Shown: positions 17,198 through 25,659 of the stretch, one piece after another
Numbering within the stretch: position 1 is the first letter of the stretch
Layout: each line of letters begins with the position of its first letter
Source: Robiginitomaculum sp.
GTDB taxonomy: Bacteria > Pseudomonadota > Alphaproteobacteria > Caulobacterales > Maricaulaceae
Assembly (NCBI GenBank): GCA_016765135.1
Contig: JAESQN010000045.1
Span: forward strand, 1-64,000
DNA: 64,000 nt
Direction: 5' to 3'
Notes under the pieces: generated by a model
Told to the model about the DNA's origin: nothing
The model's input: the letters and a program-made list of their open reading frames with translations, nothing else
The model's database searches: none
Translations under genes and position numbers: made by a program

Positions 17198-18328
17198 ATG
17201 GGCGTTGTTGCTGAATTGCAAGCCAATATCGATGCGGGCCTGTTGCGCGTGGATACAAGGCAAAACACGACCGCAAACAAGCTGGATGATCTGCTACAAA
17301 GGTTGGACGGATACACCCCAAAACGTTCATTACTGGGTCGGGCGGCACCTGCGCCCAAAGGCTTGTACATTTGGGGCGGGGTCGGGCGCGGCAAATCCAT
17401 GCTGATGGATATGTTTTTCGCACAAGCCAAAACCACGCCGAAATCACGGGTGCATTTTCACGCTTTCATGCAAGACGTTCACAAACGTATTGGTGCGTGG
17501 CGCAAATTATCCGCCAAACAACGCCGGGCCATGCCTGAATATGTACGCGGGGCAGGCGACGACCCGATCGCACCAACTGCCAAAGCTATCGCTGCTCGGG
17601 CCACATTATTGTGCTTTGACGAGTTTCATGTCACCGACATCACCGACGCCATGATATTGTCGCGCCTGTTCACGGCCCTGTTCGAGCGCGGTGTAGTGGT
17701 GGTAGCCACATCCAACCGAACCCCGGACGACCTGTATAAACACGGGCTGAACCGGCAATTGTTTGTGCCGTTTATAGAAATGCTAAAATCCCGGCTAGAC
17801 GTGATTGAACTGGGCGGGGATGAAGACCACCGCCTGCGCAAATTGGGCAAAGCCGCCATGTATTATAGTCCGCTTGGCCCGGATACAGATACGCAGATAG
17901 AAGTCGTCTGGCAAAGATTGATCCGCCCCGCAAAACCCGCAATAGAAACTTTGAACGTCCAGGGGCGCAGTACCGAACTTCTGGCCGCTGGTGATACCGC
18001 CCGTGCTTCATTTGCCGAGCTTTGTGATCGCCCGCTTGGGGCCGCAGATTATCTGGAGATTGCCCGGCGGTTTACCACATTGATATTGGAAAACGTCCCC
18101 ATCATGGCAGAAGACCAGCGCAATGTGGCCAAGCGTTTTGTCACCTTGATCGACGCGCTTTATGAGCAAAAAACCAAATTGGTGTTAAGTGCCGCCGCCC
18201 CGCCAGAGCAATTATACCAGCTTGGGGACGGCGCATTTGAATTTGAACGCACGACGTCCAGGCTATCGGAAATGCGCTCTGATGACTATCTTGCGCAGGC
18301 TCATAGATTGCGTACGGCGAATTCATGA
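17198..18328 (+). CDS. zapE: Cell division ATPase ZapE (AFG1-like)
   Basis: A 376-residue AAA-type ATPase of the AFG1/ZapE family. In Gram-negative bacteria it associates with the Z-ring during late division, particularly under stress; the mitochondrial relative helps protein quality control. The start is placed at ATG 17198 (MGVVAELQANIDAG) because this fits the family N-terminus; an upstream GTG/ATG start would add residues that overlap the small frame. Walker A is GGVGRGKS (60-67) and Walker B LLCFDEFHVTDI, with sensor residues in VVVATSNRTPDDLY. The C-terminal lid ends near TSRLSEMRSDDYL. Next to it are GtrA and an acyltransferase, not a classic division cluster. Family identity is clear. 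Confidence 0.9.
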   Translation: MGVVAELQANIDAGLLRVDTRQNTTANKLDDLLQRLDGYTPKRSLLGRAAPAPKGLYIWGGVGRGKSMLMDMFFAQAKTTPKSRVHFHAFMQDVHKRIGAWRKLSAKQRRAMPEYVRGAGDDPIAPTAKAIAARATLLCFDEFHVTDITDAMILSRLFTALFERGVVVVATSNRTPDDLYKHGLNRQLFVPFIEMLKSRLDVIELGGDEDHRLRKLGKAAMYYSPLGPDTDTQIEVVWQRLIRPAKPAIETLNVQGRSTELLAAGDTARASFAELCDRPLGAADYLEIARRFTTLILENVPIMAEDQRNVAKRFVTLIDALYEQKTKLVLSAAAPPEQLYQLGDGAFEFERTTSRLSEMRSDDYLAQAHRLRTANS

Positions 18329-18373
18329 GCGCCTGTTCAGTTTTTTTCAATCTCTATAGGCTAGACATCCACT

Positions 18374-18811
18374 ATGATTTTACAAAAACCATATGTGATC
18401 AAGTTCGTACAGATGTTTGAAAAATACAATATTGTGCAAGTTTTGCGTTACGGCGTCGTCGGTATGATTGCAGCAACCACCCATGTGCTTGTGGCTATGG
18501 CCGCTTTTCATATGGCCACATTTGCCCCGACACCCAGTAACTTCGCAGGGTTTGTTAGCGGTGCAGCGGTTTCGTATTTTGGCTCATATTACTTCACATT
18601 TAAAAGCACAGAAGGTCACCTGGGTGGTCACGCCCGCGCCCTGCCCCGCTTTGCGTTGGTTTGGTTGATCGGCATAGCTATCAATGTCGGCCTGTTTCAA
18701 GCCTTGATCATGGCTTATGAAATCCCGTTCGCCCTCAATGTCTTTATCGCCATTGCCCTTACCCCCATCGCTCAGTATTTGATGCTAAAGTTTTGGGCGT
18801 TTAGAAAATAA
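18374..18811 (+). CDS. GtrA family membrane protein
   Basis: A 145-residue protein with four predicted membrane helices and the GtrA pattern: VLRYGVVGMIAATTHVLVAM near the start, FAGFVSGAAVSYFGSYYFTF in helix 2 and the closing LMLKFWAFRK. GtrA proteins are thought to help flip undecaprenyl-linked sugars across the inner membrane for O-antigen or arabinogalactan modification. Met14 (18413) is an alternative start. It lies between zapE and a lysophospholipid acyltransferase, both on the same strand. The substrate cannot be told. Confidence 0.83.
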   Translation: MILQKPYVIKFVQMFEKYNIVQVLRYGVVGMIAATTHVLVAMAAFHMATFAPTPSNFAGFVSGAAVSYFGSYYFTFKSTEGHLGGHARALPRFALVWLIGIAINVGLFQALIMAYEIPFALNVFIAIALTPIAQYLMLKFWAFRK

Positions 18812-18874
18812 GCTTTACAGCATTGCCAGGAATACACACACTGCCACCAAACGACGACAGTGGGCAGGGTGTTG

Positions 18875-19669
18875 ATGCATATCATCGAGCAGTTAATCGC
18901 AGAACGGGCGCAAAAATTGATGTCCCGACCGCGTGCTTGGCGTGCGGTGCGGCCTTTGATATATAAAACCCTCGGCTATAAAAAGGCCGTGACAATGGCA
19001 GACGCCGTAGCAAATTTAAACGGCTGGGATGCTTTCGGTCATGTTAGCGGTTTGCTGAAATTGCAGCCCCAAATCACCGGGCTTGAAAACGTCCCCAAAG
19101 CCGGGCCACTTATGCTGATTAGCAATCACCCGACCGGGTTGGCCGACGGAGTTTTCATGTATGATGCGCTCAAAACCGTACGGCCTGATCATACTTATAT
19201 GGCCAATGCCGATGCCCTGCGCGTGGTGCCAAATGGCGCAGATATTATCATTCCGGTGGAATGGGTGGCGGACAAGCGCACACCTGCCAAAGCCCGCACG
19301 ACCTTAAAAGCCCTTAAACAAACCCTGTCCGACAACAAAGCCGTGGTGATTTTTCCGTCCGGGGTTTTGGCGAAAATGACCTGGCGCGGCCCCGCAGACA
19401 AAGTCTGGAACCCGACCGCCGTCAGTGTCGCACGCAAAAACGGCATTCCCATAATCCCGGTGCGGATAAAATCCAGAAACTCGGCTTTGTATTATCTCTT
19501 GTCTGTCCTCAATAACGAACTACGCGACATCACCCTGTTTAGAGAGCTTTTGAACAAACGCGGCGGCAAGCCAGTTATCATTTTCGGTAAACCCATAGAC
19601 CCGGCCCACTTACCCAAAGGGAGCAAAGCCGCTACGGCAAATGTAAGGAATATTGTCGAGAGGCTTTAA
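18875..19669 (+). CDS. PlsC-like lysophospholipid acyltransferase family protein
   Basis: This 264-residue protein has an acyltransferase core with the catalytic block ISNHPTGLADGVFMYDAL (His and Asp spaced as in the COG3176-type subgroup). The later motif VVIFPSGVLAK is equivalent to the FPEG substrate block, and GIPIIPVRI follows. Such enzymes transfer acyl chains to glycerol or related acceptors at the cytoplasmic face of the membrane. The start chosen is ATG 18875 (MHIIEQLIAERAQ), with AGGG five bases upstream; a GTG at 18860 would add five residues. No membrane helix is seen. It is encoded after gtrA and convergent with sdhB. The specific acceptor is unknown. Confidence 0.78.
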   Translation: MHIIEQLIAERAQKLMSRPRAWRAVRPLIYKTLGYKKAVTMADAVANLNGWDAFGHVSGLLKLQPQITGLENVPKAGPLMLISNHPTGLADGVFMYDALKTVRPDHTYMANADALRVVPNGADIIIPVEWVADKRTPAKARTTLKALKQTLSDNKAVVIFPSGVLAKMTWRGPADKVWNPTAVSVARKNGIPIIPVRIKSRNSALYYLLSVLNNELRDITLFRELLNKRGGKPVIIFGKPIDPAHLPKGSKAATANVRNIVERL

Positions 19670-19692
19670 AGCGTTCTTGGTATAGCACCCTT

Positions 19693-20493
19693 TTACAATG
19701 TTCTGGCTACCAGCATCTTTTTGACCTCTGCGATTGCCTTTGCCGGGTTTAGGCCTTTGGGGCAGACATTGGTGCAGTTCATAATGGTGTGGCAACGATA
19801 GAGGCGAAACGGATCTTCAAGTTCGTCCAGGCGTTCACCCGTTGCATCGTCGCGGCTATCAATGAGCCAGCGGTAAGCCTGTAGCAAGACCGCTGGGCCG
19901 AGATATTTATTATCGTTCCACCAATAACTTGGGCAAGACGTGGAGCAAGACGCACATAATATACATTCGTAAAGCCCGTCCAACTTGTCGCGGTCAGGCT
20001 CGCTTTGACGCCATTCTTTTTCCGGTGTCGGGGTGGAGGTTTGTAGCCAAGGCTCAATCGAAGCGTATTGGGCATAAAAATTGGACAAATCCGGCACCAA
20101 ATCACGCACCACAGGCAAATGCGGTAAGGGCGCAATCGTGATGCTGCCGCCCTTAAACTCGTCAATACCTTTCGTGCAAGCCAAAGTGTTGCGCCCGCCA
20201 ATATTCATGGCACAAGACCCGCACACACCCTCGCGGCATGAGCGGCGAAATGACAATGTCGGGTCGATTTCATTTTTGATCTTGATCAGCGCGTCCAGCA
20301 CCATAGGCCCGGTCTCGTCCAGGTCGAGTGTGTAACTATCCCAGCTTGGGTTTTCCCCACCGTCCGGGCTATAGCGGTAAATTTTAAAGGTCATGGTGTT
20401 CCCGTTACCCACCGTAACAGAACTAGCCCCGGAACTAGTCCAAGCCTTACCCTTGCCGATCTTGGAATTTTTCGGCAGTGCCAGCTCAACCAT
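19693..20493 (-). CDS. sdhB: Succinate dehydrogenase iron-sulfur subunit
   Basis: The 266-residue subunit carries electrons from the SdhA flavin to ubiquinone in complex II. The start is ATG 20493 ([11 protein letters not shown]), with GGAGGG five bases before it. It has a plant-type 2Fe-2S domain ([13 protein letters not shown] ... LACT) and a C-terminal pair of clusters ([16 protein letters not shown] and [21 protein letters not shown]). All ligands are present. It lies alone, about 35 kb from sdhCDA (55257-57892); most alphaproteobacteria have sdhB directly after sdhA. No second sdhB is seen in the window, so this copy should serve the complex. Confidence 0.95.
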   Translation of the reverse strand: MVELALPKNSKIGKGKAWTSSGASSVTVGNGNTMTFKIYRYSPDGGENPSWDSYTLDLDETGPMVLDALIKIKNEIDPTLSFRRSCREGVCGSCAMNIGGRNTLACTKGIDEFKGGSITIAPLPHLPVVRDLVPDLSNFYAQYASIEPWLQTSTPTPEKEWRQSEPDRDKLDGLYECILCASCSTSCPSYWWNDNKYLGPAVLLQAYRWLIDSRDDATGERLDELEDPFRLYRCHTIMNCTNVCPKGLNPAKAIAEVKKMLVARTL

Positions 20494-20689
20494 AATACCC
20501 TCCAACTGATTTGCTAGTCGTTATACCCCCCTGTGCAAGATTTAAAAGAGCCAATTCGCTTTTTTGGGTGGCCACAACAGATATAAGAGGAACATATTGA
20601 TAATGCGGAATTTTCTTTTCTCTGGGGAATTTGTGGTTATGGTTCGCTTGAACGAATCTCGCTTAAACGAAACATTGTGAAACCCGCTT

Positions 20690-21343
20690 ATGTCCGATGC
20701 CAATATCAAACTCACCGCTTCAAATTTGGCTGCACTGTTGTGCGCCCGTGTCTGCCATGATTTGGTCGGGCCAGTCGGGGCGTTGGAAAACGGGCTGTAT
20801 TTGCTGACCGATGAAGACAGTGCTGACATGCACGACGATGCTCTTGATTTGATCAAGATTGGAACGGAGCAAGCTTCAGCCAAATTGAAGTTTTTGCGCA
20901 TAGCCTTTGGCGCAGGGGGGTCTGCCCCTGCCGTCATTGCCAGTGCAGAGCTGGAAAGCCTTAGCCGGGGCGTGTATCCTGACGGAAAAATCGTGCTGGA
21001 TTGGCAAGTGGCGGTGGACGGTCTGGATAAACCAGCCGCCCGCACCGTGTTGAATTTAGTCATGTTGGCCGTCGCCACCATACCTATTGGCGGTACGGTT
21101 GTGGTAGAGGCTACGCAGACGTCTGAGGTGGCCAATATATCTCTTAAATGCACCGGCCCCAAAGCCCGCCTGGAGGATGTCGTCACCATAACACTGGCCG
21201 GGAAAGCACCTGAGGACGGGTTTGACGGTCGCAGCATACAGCCTTTTTACACAGGGCTGATCGTCCGCGAAACGGGCGGCAGTATCAAAGCCGAAATCAA
21301 TGGGGAGACGGTAACGTTTTCAGCAACACTGCCCGTACAATAA
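20690..21343 (+). CDS. chpT: Histidine phosphotransferase ChpT
   Basis: ChpT passes phosphate from the hybrid kinase CckA to the cell-cycle regulators CtrA and CpdR. The 217-residue protein has the dimerisation helix pair with the phospho-accepting histidine in ARVCHDLVGPVGALENGL (His23). A degenerate, ATPase-like domain follows (about residues 80-215) that lacks the usual ATP-binding N, G1 and G2 boxes. That layout distinguishes ChpT from a kinase. It is monocistronic, divergent from sdhB and followed by rsmB. No full CtrA site (TTAA-N7-TTAA) was seen upstream. Assignment is made from the pattern and length, which match the Caulobacter family. Confidence 0.87.
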   Translation: MSDANIKLTASNLAALLCARVCHDLVGPVGALENGLYLLTDEDSADMHDDALDLIKIGTEQASAKLKFLRIAFGAGGSAPAVIASAELESLSRGVYPDGKIVLDWQVAVDGLDKPAARTVLNLVMLAVATIPIGGTVVVEATQTSEVANISLKCTGPKARLEDVVTITLAGKAPEDGFDGRSIQPFYTGLIVRETGGSIKAEINGETVTFSATLPVQ

Positions 21344-21522
21344 TTCGCGAGCCTATACCGCCCACCCAATCTGCGAAATTTATTGCGGGTGTGCACGGAG
21401 TAATGTGGGTAGTGGAGACATCCCTGTTTTCAGGCCCTAGGCTCATAAAATAGCTATTGTTTATACTGGCAACATGGTAACGCGCACCAAACATAAGCTA
21501 TAAACTCTGCGAATAGAAATCC

Positions 21523-22881
21523 ATGAACAACAAAACCACACGTGAAAAAAATACCCGCAACACGCCCCAGCACGGGGCACGCTATGTAGCGGCCCATGCG
21601 GTCAGGGATGTGTTGACCAATGGCACACCTCTGGATATGGCAATATCTACTCAGGCGCTCTTTGCCCAACTTGAGAGACGTGACAGGGCCTTTGCCCGCC
21701 TCATCACTGCTACCGTGTTTCGCAGAATGGGCCAAATCGACAAAATTCTGGCCCCTTTTCTCAAGAAAACGCCGCCCGATCTGGCTCTGGCTGTACTTCG
21801 CTGCGGGGCCGCGCAGATTTTGTTTTTACAGACCCCACCCTACGCCGCCGTAAACGGCAGTGTCGCACTTTTGCGCCGTTCCAAAAAAACTGCACACATG
21901 GCCGGCATGGCCAATGCGGTGTTGCGCCGGGTTGGGGAACAAGGGGCAGAATTGCTGGCTCAAACACAAACATTGGACAATATACCCGCCTGGCTGCGCA
22001 CATCATGGCAAGATGCTTATGGAGACGCGGCCTTGCAAGCCATAGCAGATATGCTGGCCCAAGAGCCGCCCCTTGATTTAACCACCAAGCCCGGAATTAC
22101 AGGGCCGGGCGGGGAAGTTTTGCCTGGCGAAAAAGTTTTGCCAGACGGAGAAATTCTTCCTGGCGGTACGGTGCGGTTGGACAAGGCCGGGAATATACAA
22201 GCTTTGCCGGGATATGAAGACGGAAATTGGTGGGTACAAGACATTTCCGCCGCCCTGCCCGTGCGCGTATTGATCGACCTGGTTGGCGACATCAAAGGCA
22301 AGCGGGTCTTGGATATGTGTGCAGCCCCTGGCGGCAAAACATTGCAATTAGCCGCAGCAGGCGCACACGTAACTGCCCTGGACAAAAACCCTGAGCGGCT
22401 GGAGCGGGTACGGGAGAATTTGAACCGCACTAGCCTAAGCGCCGAAATTGTCGTTGGTGATGCACTTAAGTGGCGCGAAGCGGACGATAAAAGTTTCGAT
22501 TGCGTTGTGCTGGATGCACCCTGCACGGCAACAGGGACTTTCCGGCGCAGGCCAGATGTTTTGCACACAAAAACCCCGCAAAATGTCGAGAGCCTGGCCC
22601 GCTTACAAGAAAAAATGCTCACCGCCGCCGCCCGTCATGTGCGGCCAGGCGGCACGCTCATATACTGTACCTGCTCGCTACAACCCCAAGAAGGCGAAGA
22701 TCAAATTGACAAGTTTCAACAAAAACGGACAGATTTTCGCCTTAATTCACTATTAGGCACAAATATACTTGGGGTGCCAGAAGCAGTAACCAAAACTGGT
22801 GCAATGCGGGTATTGCCACACTTTTTACGCGAAAAGGGTGGTATGGACGGTTTTTTTATCGCAGCATTCACGCGCCATTAA
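21523..22881 (+). CDS. rsmB: 16S rRNA m5C967 methyltransferase RsmB
   Basis: The 452-residue enzyme methylates a cytosine in 16S rRNA with SAM. It has an N-terminal NusB-like RNA-binding domain (about residues 15-140) and a C-terminal Rossmann methyltransferase domain. SAM motif I is VLDMCAAPGGKT. The two catalytic cysteines lie in DAPCTATGTFRRRPDV and YCTCSLQPQEGE, as in the RsmB/NOP2 family. An unusual segment lies at about residues 197-214, where an 18-bp unit is repeated three times (GEVLPG-EKVLPD-GEILPG), extending the loop before the WWVQD motif. In alphaproteobacteria rsmB is commonly followed by heparinase and purH, as here. Identity is secure. Confidence 0.93.
   Translation: MNNKTTREKNTRNTPQHGARYVAAHAVRDVLTNGTPLDMAISTQALFAQLERRDRAFARLITATVFRRMGQIDKILAPFLKKTPPDLALAVLRCGAAQILFLQTPPYAAVNGSVALLRRSKKTAHMAGMANAVLRRVGEQGAELLAQTQTLDNIPAWLRTSWQDAYGDAALQAIADMLAQEPPLDLTTKPGITGPGGEVLPGEKVLPDGEILPGGTVRLDKAGNIQALPGYEDGNWWVQDISAALPVRVLIDLVGDIKGKRVLDMCAAPGGKTLQLAAAGAHVTALDKNPERLERVRENLNRTSLSAEIVVGDALKWREADDKSFDCVVLDAPCTATGTFRRRPDVLHTKTPQNVESLARLQEKMLTAAARHVRPGGTLIYCTCSLQPQEGEDQIDKFQQKRTDFRLNSLLGTNILGVPEAVTKTGAMRVLPHFLREKGGMDGFFIAAFTRH
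22111..22164 (+). repeat. Three tandem 18-bp units inside rsmB
   Basis: Units GGGGAAGTTTTGCCTGGC, GAAAAAGTTTTGCCAGAC and GGAGAAATTCTTCCTGGC lie head to tail and encode the hexapeptide pattern GEVLPG, EKVLPD, GEILPG. The reading frame is kept. The array has diverged, so it is not recent. Confidence 0.8.
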
Positions 22882-23004
22882 GCTAAGTTGGTCGATATTG
22901 GCTCAAATATGTACATGTTTAGACTAATTCTTAATAGTTTTGGCTTAGATATTGCATTCAACATTACATAAGTCGATGTGACTGTATTAAAACGGGAGTC
23001 TCTG

Positions 23005-23622
23005 ATGAGCGGCAGAAATATTATTAAGTCCAGCATGATAGTTGGCGTAGGTGTGGTAGCGTTAACATTGGGTGCCTGTGCGTCCAGTGGATCGGCAGGA
23101 AGTCGCTACGGCAATGTTTATGATTATGAAAGCGGTGGCAACAGTTGCAGTGCCGGCGCATCCTGCGGTGCAGTGGTGGCACCTCCTGTCACACCCTATA
23201 CAGGCGCCGTCATTGGCGGACAGGCCGTAAGCCCTGGTGTAATTTATACGGATTGCTCACGAGTAACCAATATAGGTTGCGGTACATCGGCACCAGTTTA
23301 CACCCAGCCCGTTCAACCATATATACCACCAGCTCCGATACATGCCGGCCCTATTAACTGTCCAACTGGCACGACGTCGGCTGGTGATGGTACATGTATG
23401 ATGACGGGTGGCGGTTCGACTTACACTGGTGTTACCCATTCAACGACGACAAGTAGTACGGTACATTGCCCAACGGGAACAACACGCGCTAATGACGGCA
23501 CTTGCTTGATGACATCAACAACGCCAAGCGTGACCATCTATCCAACAACGCCGCACACTAATACTGGCTACCGACCAGTAGATCATCACCAGAAGCCTGT
23601 TTACAGACCAATCCGCAAATAG
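23005..23622 (+). CDS. Predicted lipoprotein with CPTGTT-DGTC repeats
   Basis: The start is ATG 23005 (MSGRNIIKSSM), with GGGAG upstream. A signal peptide ends in the lipobox LGAC, followed by a Ser/Gly-rich segment. The mature protein is low-complexity and proline-, threonine- and glycine-rich. Its C-terminal half holds two copies of a cysteine-paired motif, CPTGTT-x4-DGTC-M-MT (at about residues 141 and 168), which could each form a small disulfide-closed loop outside the cytoplasm. The tail is rich in His, Pro and Tyr. I do not recognise the family, though the CPxGTT..DGTC style occurs in surface lipoproteins. A strong terminator follows the stop, and the gene appears to be single. Confidence 0.7.
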   Translation: MSGRNIIKSSMIVGVGVVALTLGACASSGSAGSRYGNVYDYESGGNSCSAGASCGAVVAPPVTPYTGAVIGGQAVSPGVIYTDCSRVTNIGCGTSAPVYTQPVQPYIPPAPIHAGPINCPTGTTSAGDGTCMMTGGGSTYTGVTHSTTTSSTVHCPTGTTRANDGTCLMTSTTPSVTIYPTTPHTNTGYRPVDHHQKPVYRPIRK

Positions 23623-23643
23623 TCGCTCTGCTCTATTGATAAA

Positions 23644-23678
23644 ACAAAACCCGTCCTACGCTGTGGGGCGGGTTTTGT
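23644..23678 (+). terminator. Rho-independent terminator after the CPTGTT lipoprotein
   Basis: ACAAAACCCG pairs perfectly with CGGGTTTTGT around a loop of 15 bases that can add three more pairs. A T run lies within the 3' arm. It lies 21 bases after the stop codon. Confidence 0.85.
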
Positions 23679-23709
23679 GTATGAAACGTGCGGCCCTGCA
23701 ACAAGGGAG

Positions 23710-23805
23710 CTTGCGCTCTATGGTTATGACGCTGCGCTCGGTGGTTATAACGCTTGCACTCTATCGTTATAACGCTTGCACTCTATCGTTATGGCGCTTG
23801 CGCGG
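23710..23805. repeat. Imperfect 22-bp tandem repeat array
   Basis: About four and a half units with the pattern GCTTGCACTCTATCGTTATA plus AC lie head to tail between the lipoprotein terminator and the heparinase gene. Two adjacent units are almost identical; the outer ones have diverged (for example GCTGCGCTCGGTGGTTATAAC). Function is unknown. It is not a CRISPR, since no spacers separate the units. Confidence 0.75.
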
Positions 23806-23850
23806 GGGTTTAGGGGCTGATATGGACGGGCAACGAACCAAGAGGGAAAC

Positions 23851-25659
23851 ATGGCAAGGCGAATTGGAACAGGAGACATTGCCCTTGCAGGCCTGCTGAA
23901 ATCCTGGCGGCGTCTTTCGGTTGACTTGGGCACACCGGCCCGCACCATAAGTTTAAATAGTGTCCAAACACCGAAATTTGCCTGTCTTCCTGAACCATTG
24001 AATTTGGGAGATGTTGACCAAGGCCTGCGGCTCCTTGATGGTCGTTTCGTCTTTGGGGCTCAAAGTCTCGACGTTGGCACCCAAGGCAACCCGTGGTCAA
24101 TTCCTGCACCCTCACAAATTTATGCTGAAAGACTGCACGGTTTTAATTGGCTGGATGATTTGACGGCGGTCGCCCTTTCCAAAACTTTAGCAAGGAAAAA
24201 CCCTAAGCTTTGTGTACGTGCAAGTGAGAAAGCCCGGCATTTGGTTGACCAATGGATTGCCACATACGGCAAATGGAACCCCTATGCTTGGCGAGACGAT
24301 ATTCTAACAGACCGTATTTTTGCCTGGCTAAACAATTGGCAGGCTCTGCTTGACGACAAGGATCCACATCTTACACTTAACAGACGTACATCTCTGGTTC
24401 GCCAACTCAAACGGTTGCGCAAAACCTATGGTCGCACCCCCGCAGGGTTAAGCCGCTTAAAAGCCGCCGCGTGTTTAGTTGTTGGCGGCGCTTGTCTTGA
24501 TGGAAACCAGAAAGCTTTATTGGACCACGGGCTTGATGTGTTGGACGATGAAATTGAAAAGCAAATTCTAGCTGACGGGGGACATATTAGCCGGTCCCCG
24601 GAGCAAACACGCCGGGCGTTGAAAATATTGATCCGCACGGAATATGCGCTGGAAGCGCGAGGTGTTTCGGGATCAAAAGAAATTCGCAGAGCCATTGACC
24701 GTATAACACCTATGTTCACATTTTTCACAGCGCAGGACAGCAGAAGCTTTAGCTTTAACGGGGGCGGAACGGGTGACCACGGTAAAACCAAAACATTGTT
24801 AGGGTATGCTAATTTAGATGCCAAAATTTTTAAGTACGCACCCCATACCAAATTTCAACGGCTAGACCGCAACGGGACTATTGTCATGATTGACGTGGGG
24901 GATGCTCCCCCCAGGCCGTTTGATTTGGAGGCACATTTAGCACCACTAGCCTTTGAAATGTCTACTCCCGACGGCCCTATGATTGTTAACTGCGGCTGGA
25001 ATGCAGATCAACCCCAGCATTGGCGACAATCCATGCGTTCCACTGCGGCCCATTCTACGTTGGTCTTGGACAACCATGATACAGGTAAACTCCTGCCCTC
25101 CGGGTTTAGAGCTAACCTGCTGGGTGCGGCAGTATTGCAAGATGCTAGCGGCGTGCATTGTACGCGCAATGAACAAGAAACCGGTACATGGCTGGAGGCC
25201 AGCCATAATGGGTATTTAAAATCTTATGGCTTGCGTCATTGCAGGCGGCTCTACATGGATTTAACGGGAACAGATATACGCGGGGAAGATCAATTATTTG
25301 TGCCCCTCGGCGGTGTACCGGTGCGGCGAGACCTGATACCATTTGCTCTGCGGTTTCATTTACATCCAAATGTAAAAGTGACATTGGCACAGAACGGGCA
25401 CAGTGCATTGCTGATTTTGCCAGATTCTAAAGGCGGTAAAGGCGGTAATAGCTGGCGGTTTAGAGCCGATGGTGGGCCGCTTAAGTTGGAAAAATCAGTG
25501 TATCTGGCAAATGGAAACCGGCCACGCCCCACTGAGCAATTGGTGATTTACGGACAAGCTTATGGCGACAGCGACGGGCAAACCAAATCCAATAGAATAC
25601 GCTGGACGCTTAAACGCATGGACAGTATTGTCGCTCCAAACAGGGCGAAACCATCATGA
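23851..25659 (+). CDS. Heparinase II/III family protein
   Basis: This 602-residue protein matches the alphaproteobacterial heparinase II/III-like group, which is predicted to lyse or bind acidic polysaccharides. The N-terminal half is an alpha-helical toroid (RLHGFNWLDDL, YGKWNPYAWRDDILTDRIFAWLNN). The C-terminal half holds the beta-sandwich domain with the HSTLVLDNHDTG block and the later YGLRHCRRLYMD. No clear signal peptide is visible. It lies between rsmB and purH, a recurrent position in the class, and overlaps the following dehydratase gene by four bases (ATGA), implying an operon. Whether it is catalytic and what polymer it acts on are not established. Its partner suggests a role linked to capsule or wall glycans. 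Confidence 0.82.
   Translation: MARRIGTGDIALAGLLKSWRRLSVDLGTPARTISLNSVQTPKFACLPEPLNLGDVDQGLRLLDGRFVFGAQSLDVGTQGNPWSIPAPSQIYAERLHGFNWLDDLTAVALSKTLARKNPKLCVRASEKARHLVDQWIATYGKWNPYAWRDDILTDRIFAWLNNWQALLDDKDPHLTLNRRTSLVRQLKRLRKTYGRTPAGLSRLKAAACLVVGGACLDGNQKALLDHGLDVLDDEIEKQILADGGHISRSPEQTRRALKILIRTEYALEARGVSGSKEIRRAIDRITPMFTFFTAQDSRSFSFNGGGTGDHGKTKTLLGYANLDAKIFKYAPHTKFQRLDRNGTIVMIDVGDAPPRPFDLEAHLAPLAFEMSTPDGPMIVNCGWNADQPQHWRQSMRSTAAHSTLVLDNHDTGKLLPSGFRANLLGAAVLQDASGVHCTRNEQETGTWLEASHNGYLKSYGLRHCRRLYMDLTGTDIRGEDQLFVPLGGVPVRRDLIPFALRFHLHPNVKVTLAQNGHSALLILPDSKGGKGGNSWRFRADGGPLKLEKSVYLANGNRPRPTEQLVIYGQAYGDSDGQTKSNRIRWTLKRMDSIVAPNRAKPS

Noticed and set aside
20506-20689. CtrA binding sites near chpT
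   Set aside because: No TTAA-N7-TTAA match was found by eye in this spacer.
23710-23805. Direct repeats that might suggest a CRISPR array
   Set aside because: The units are contiguous with no spacers and diverge from each other; no cas gene is near.
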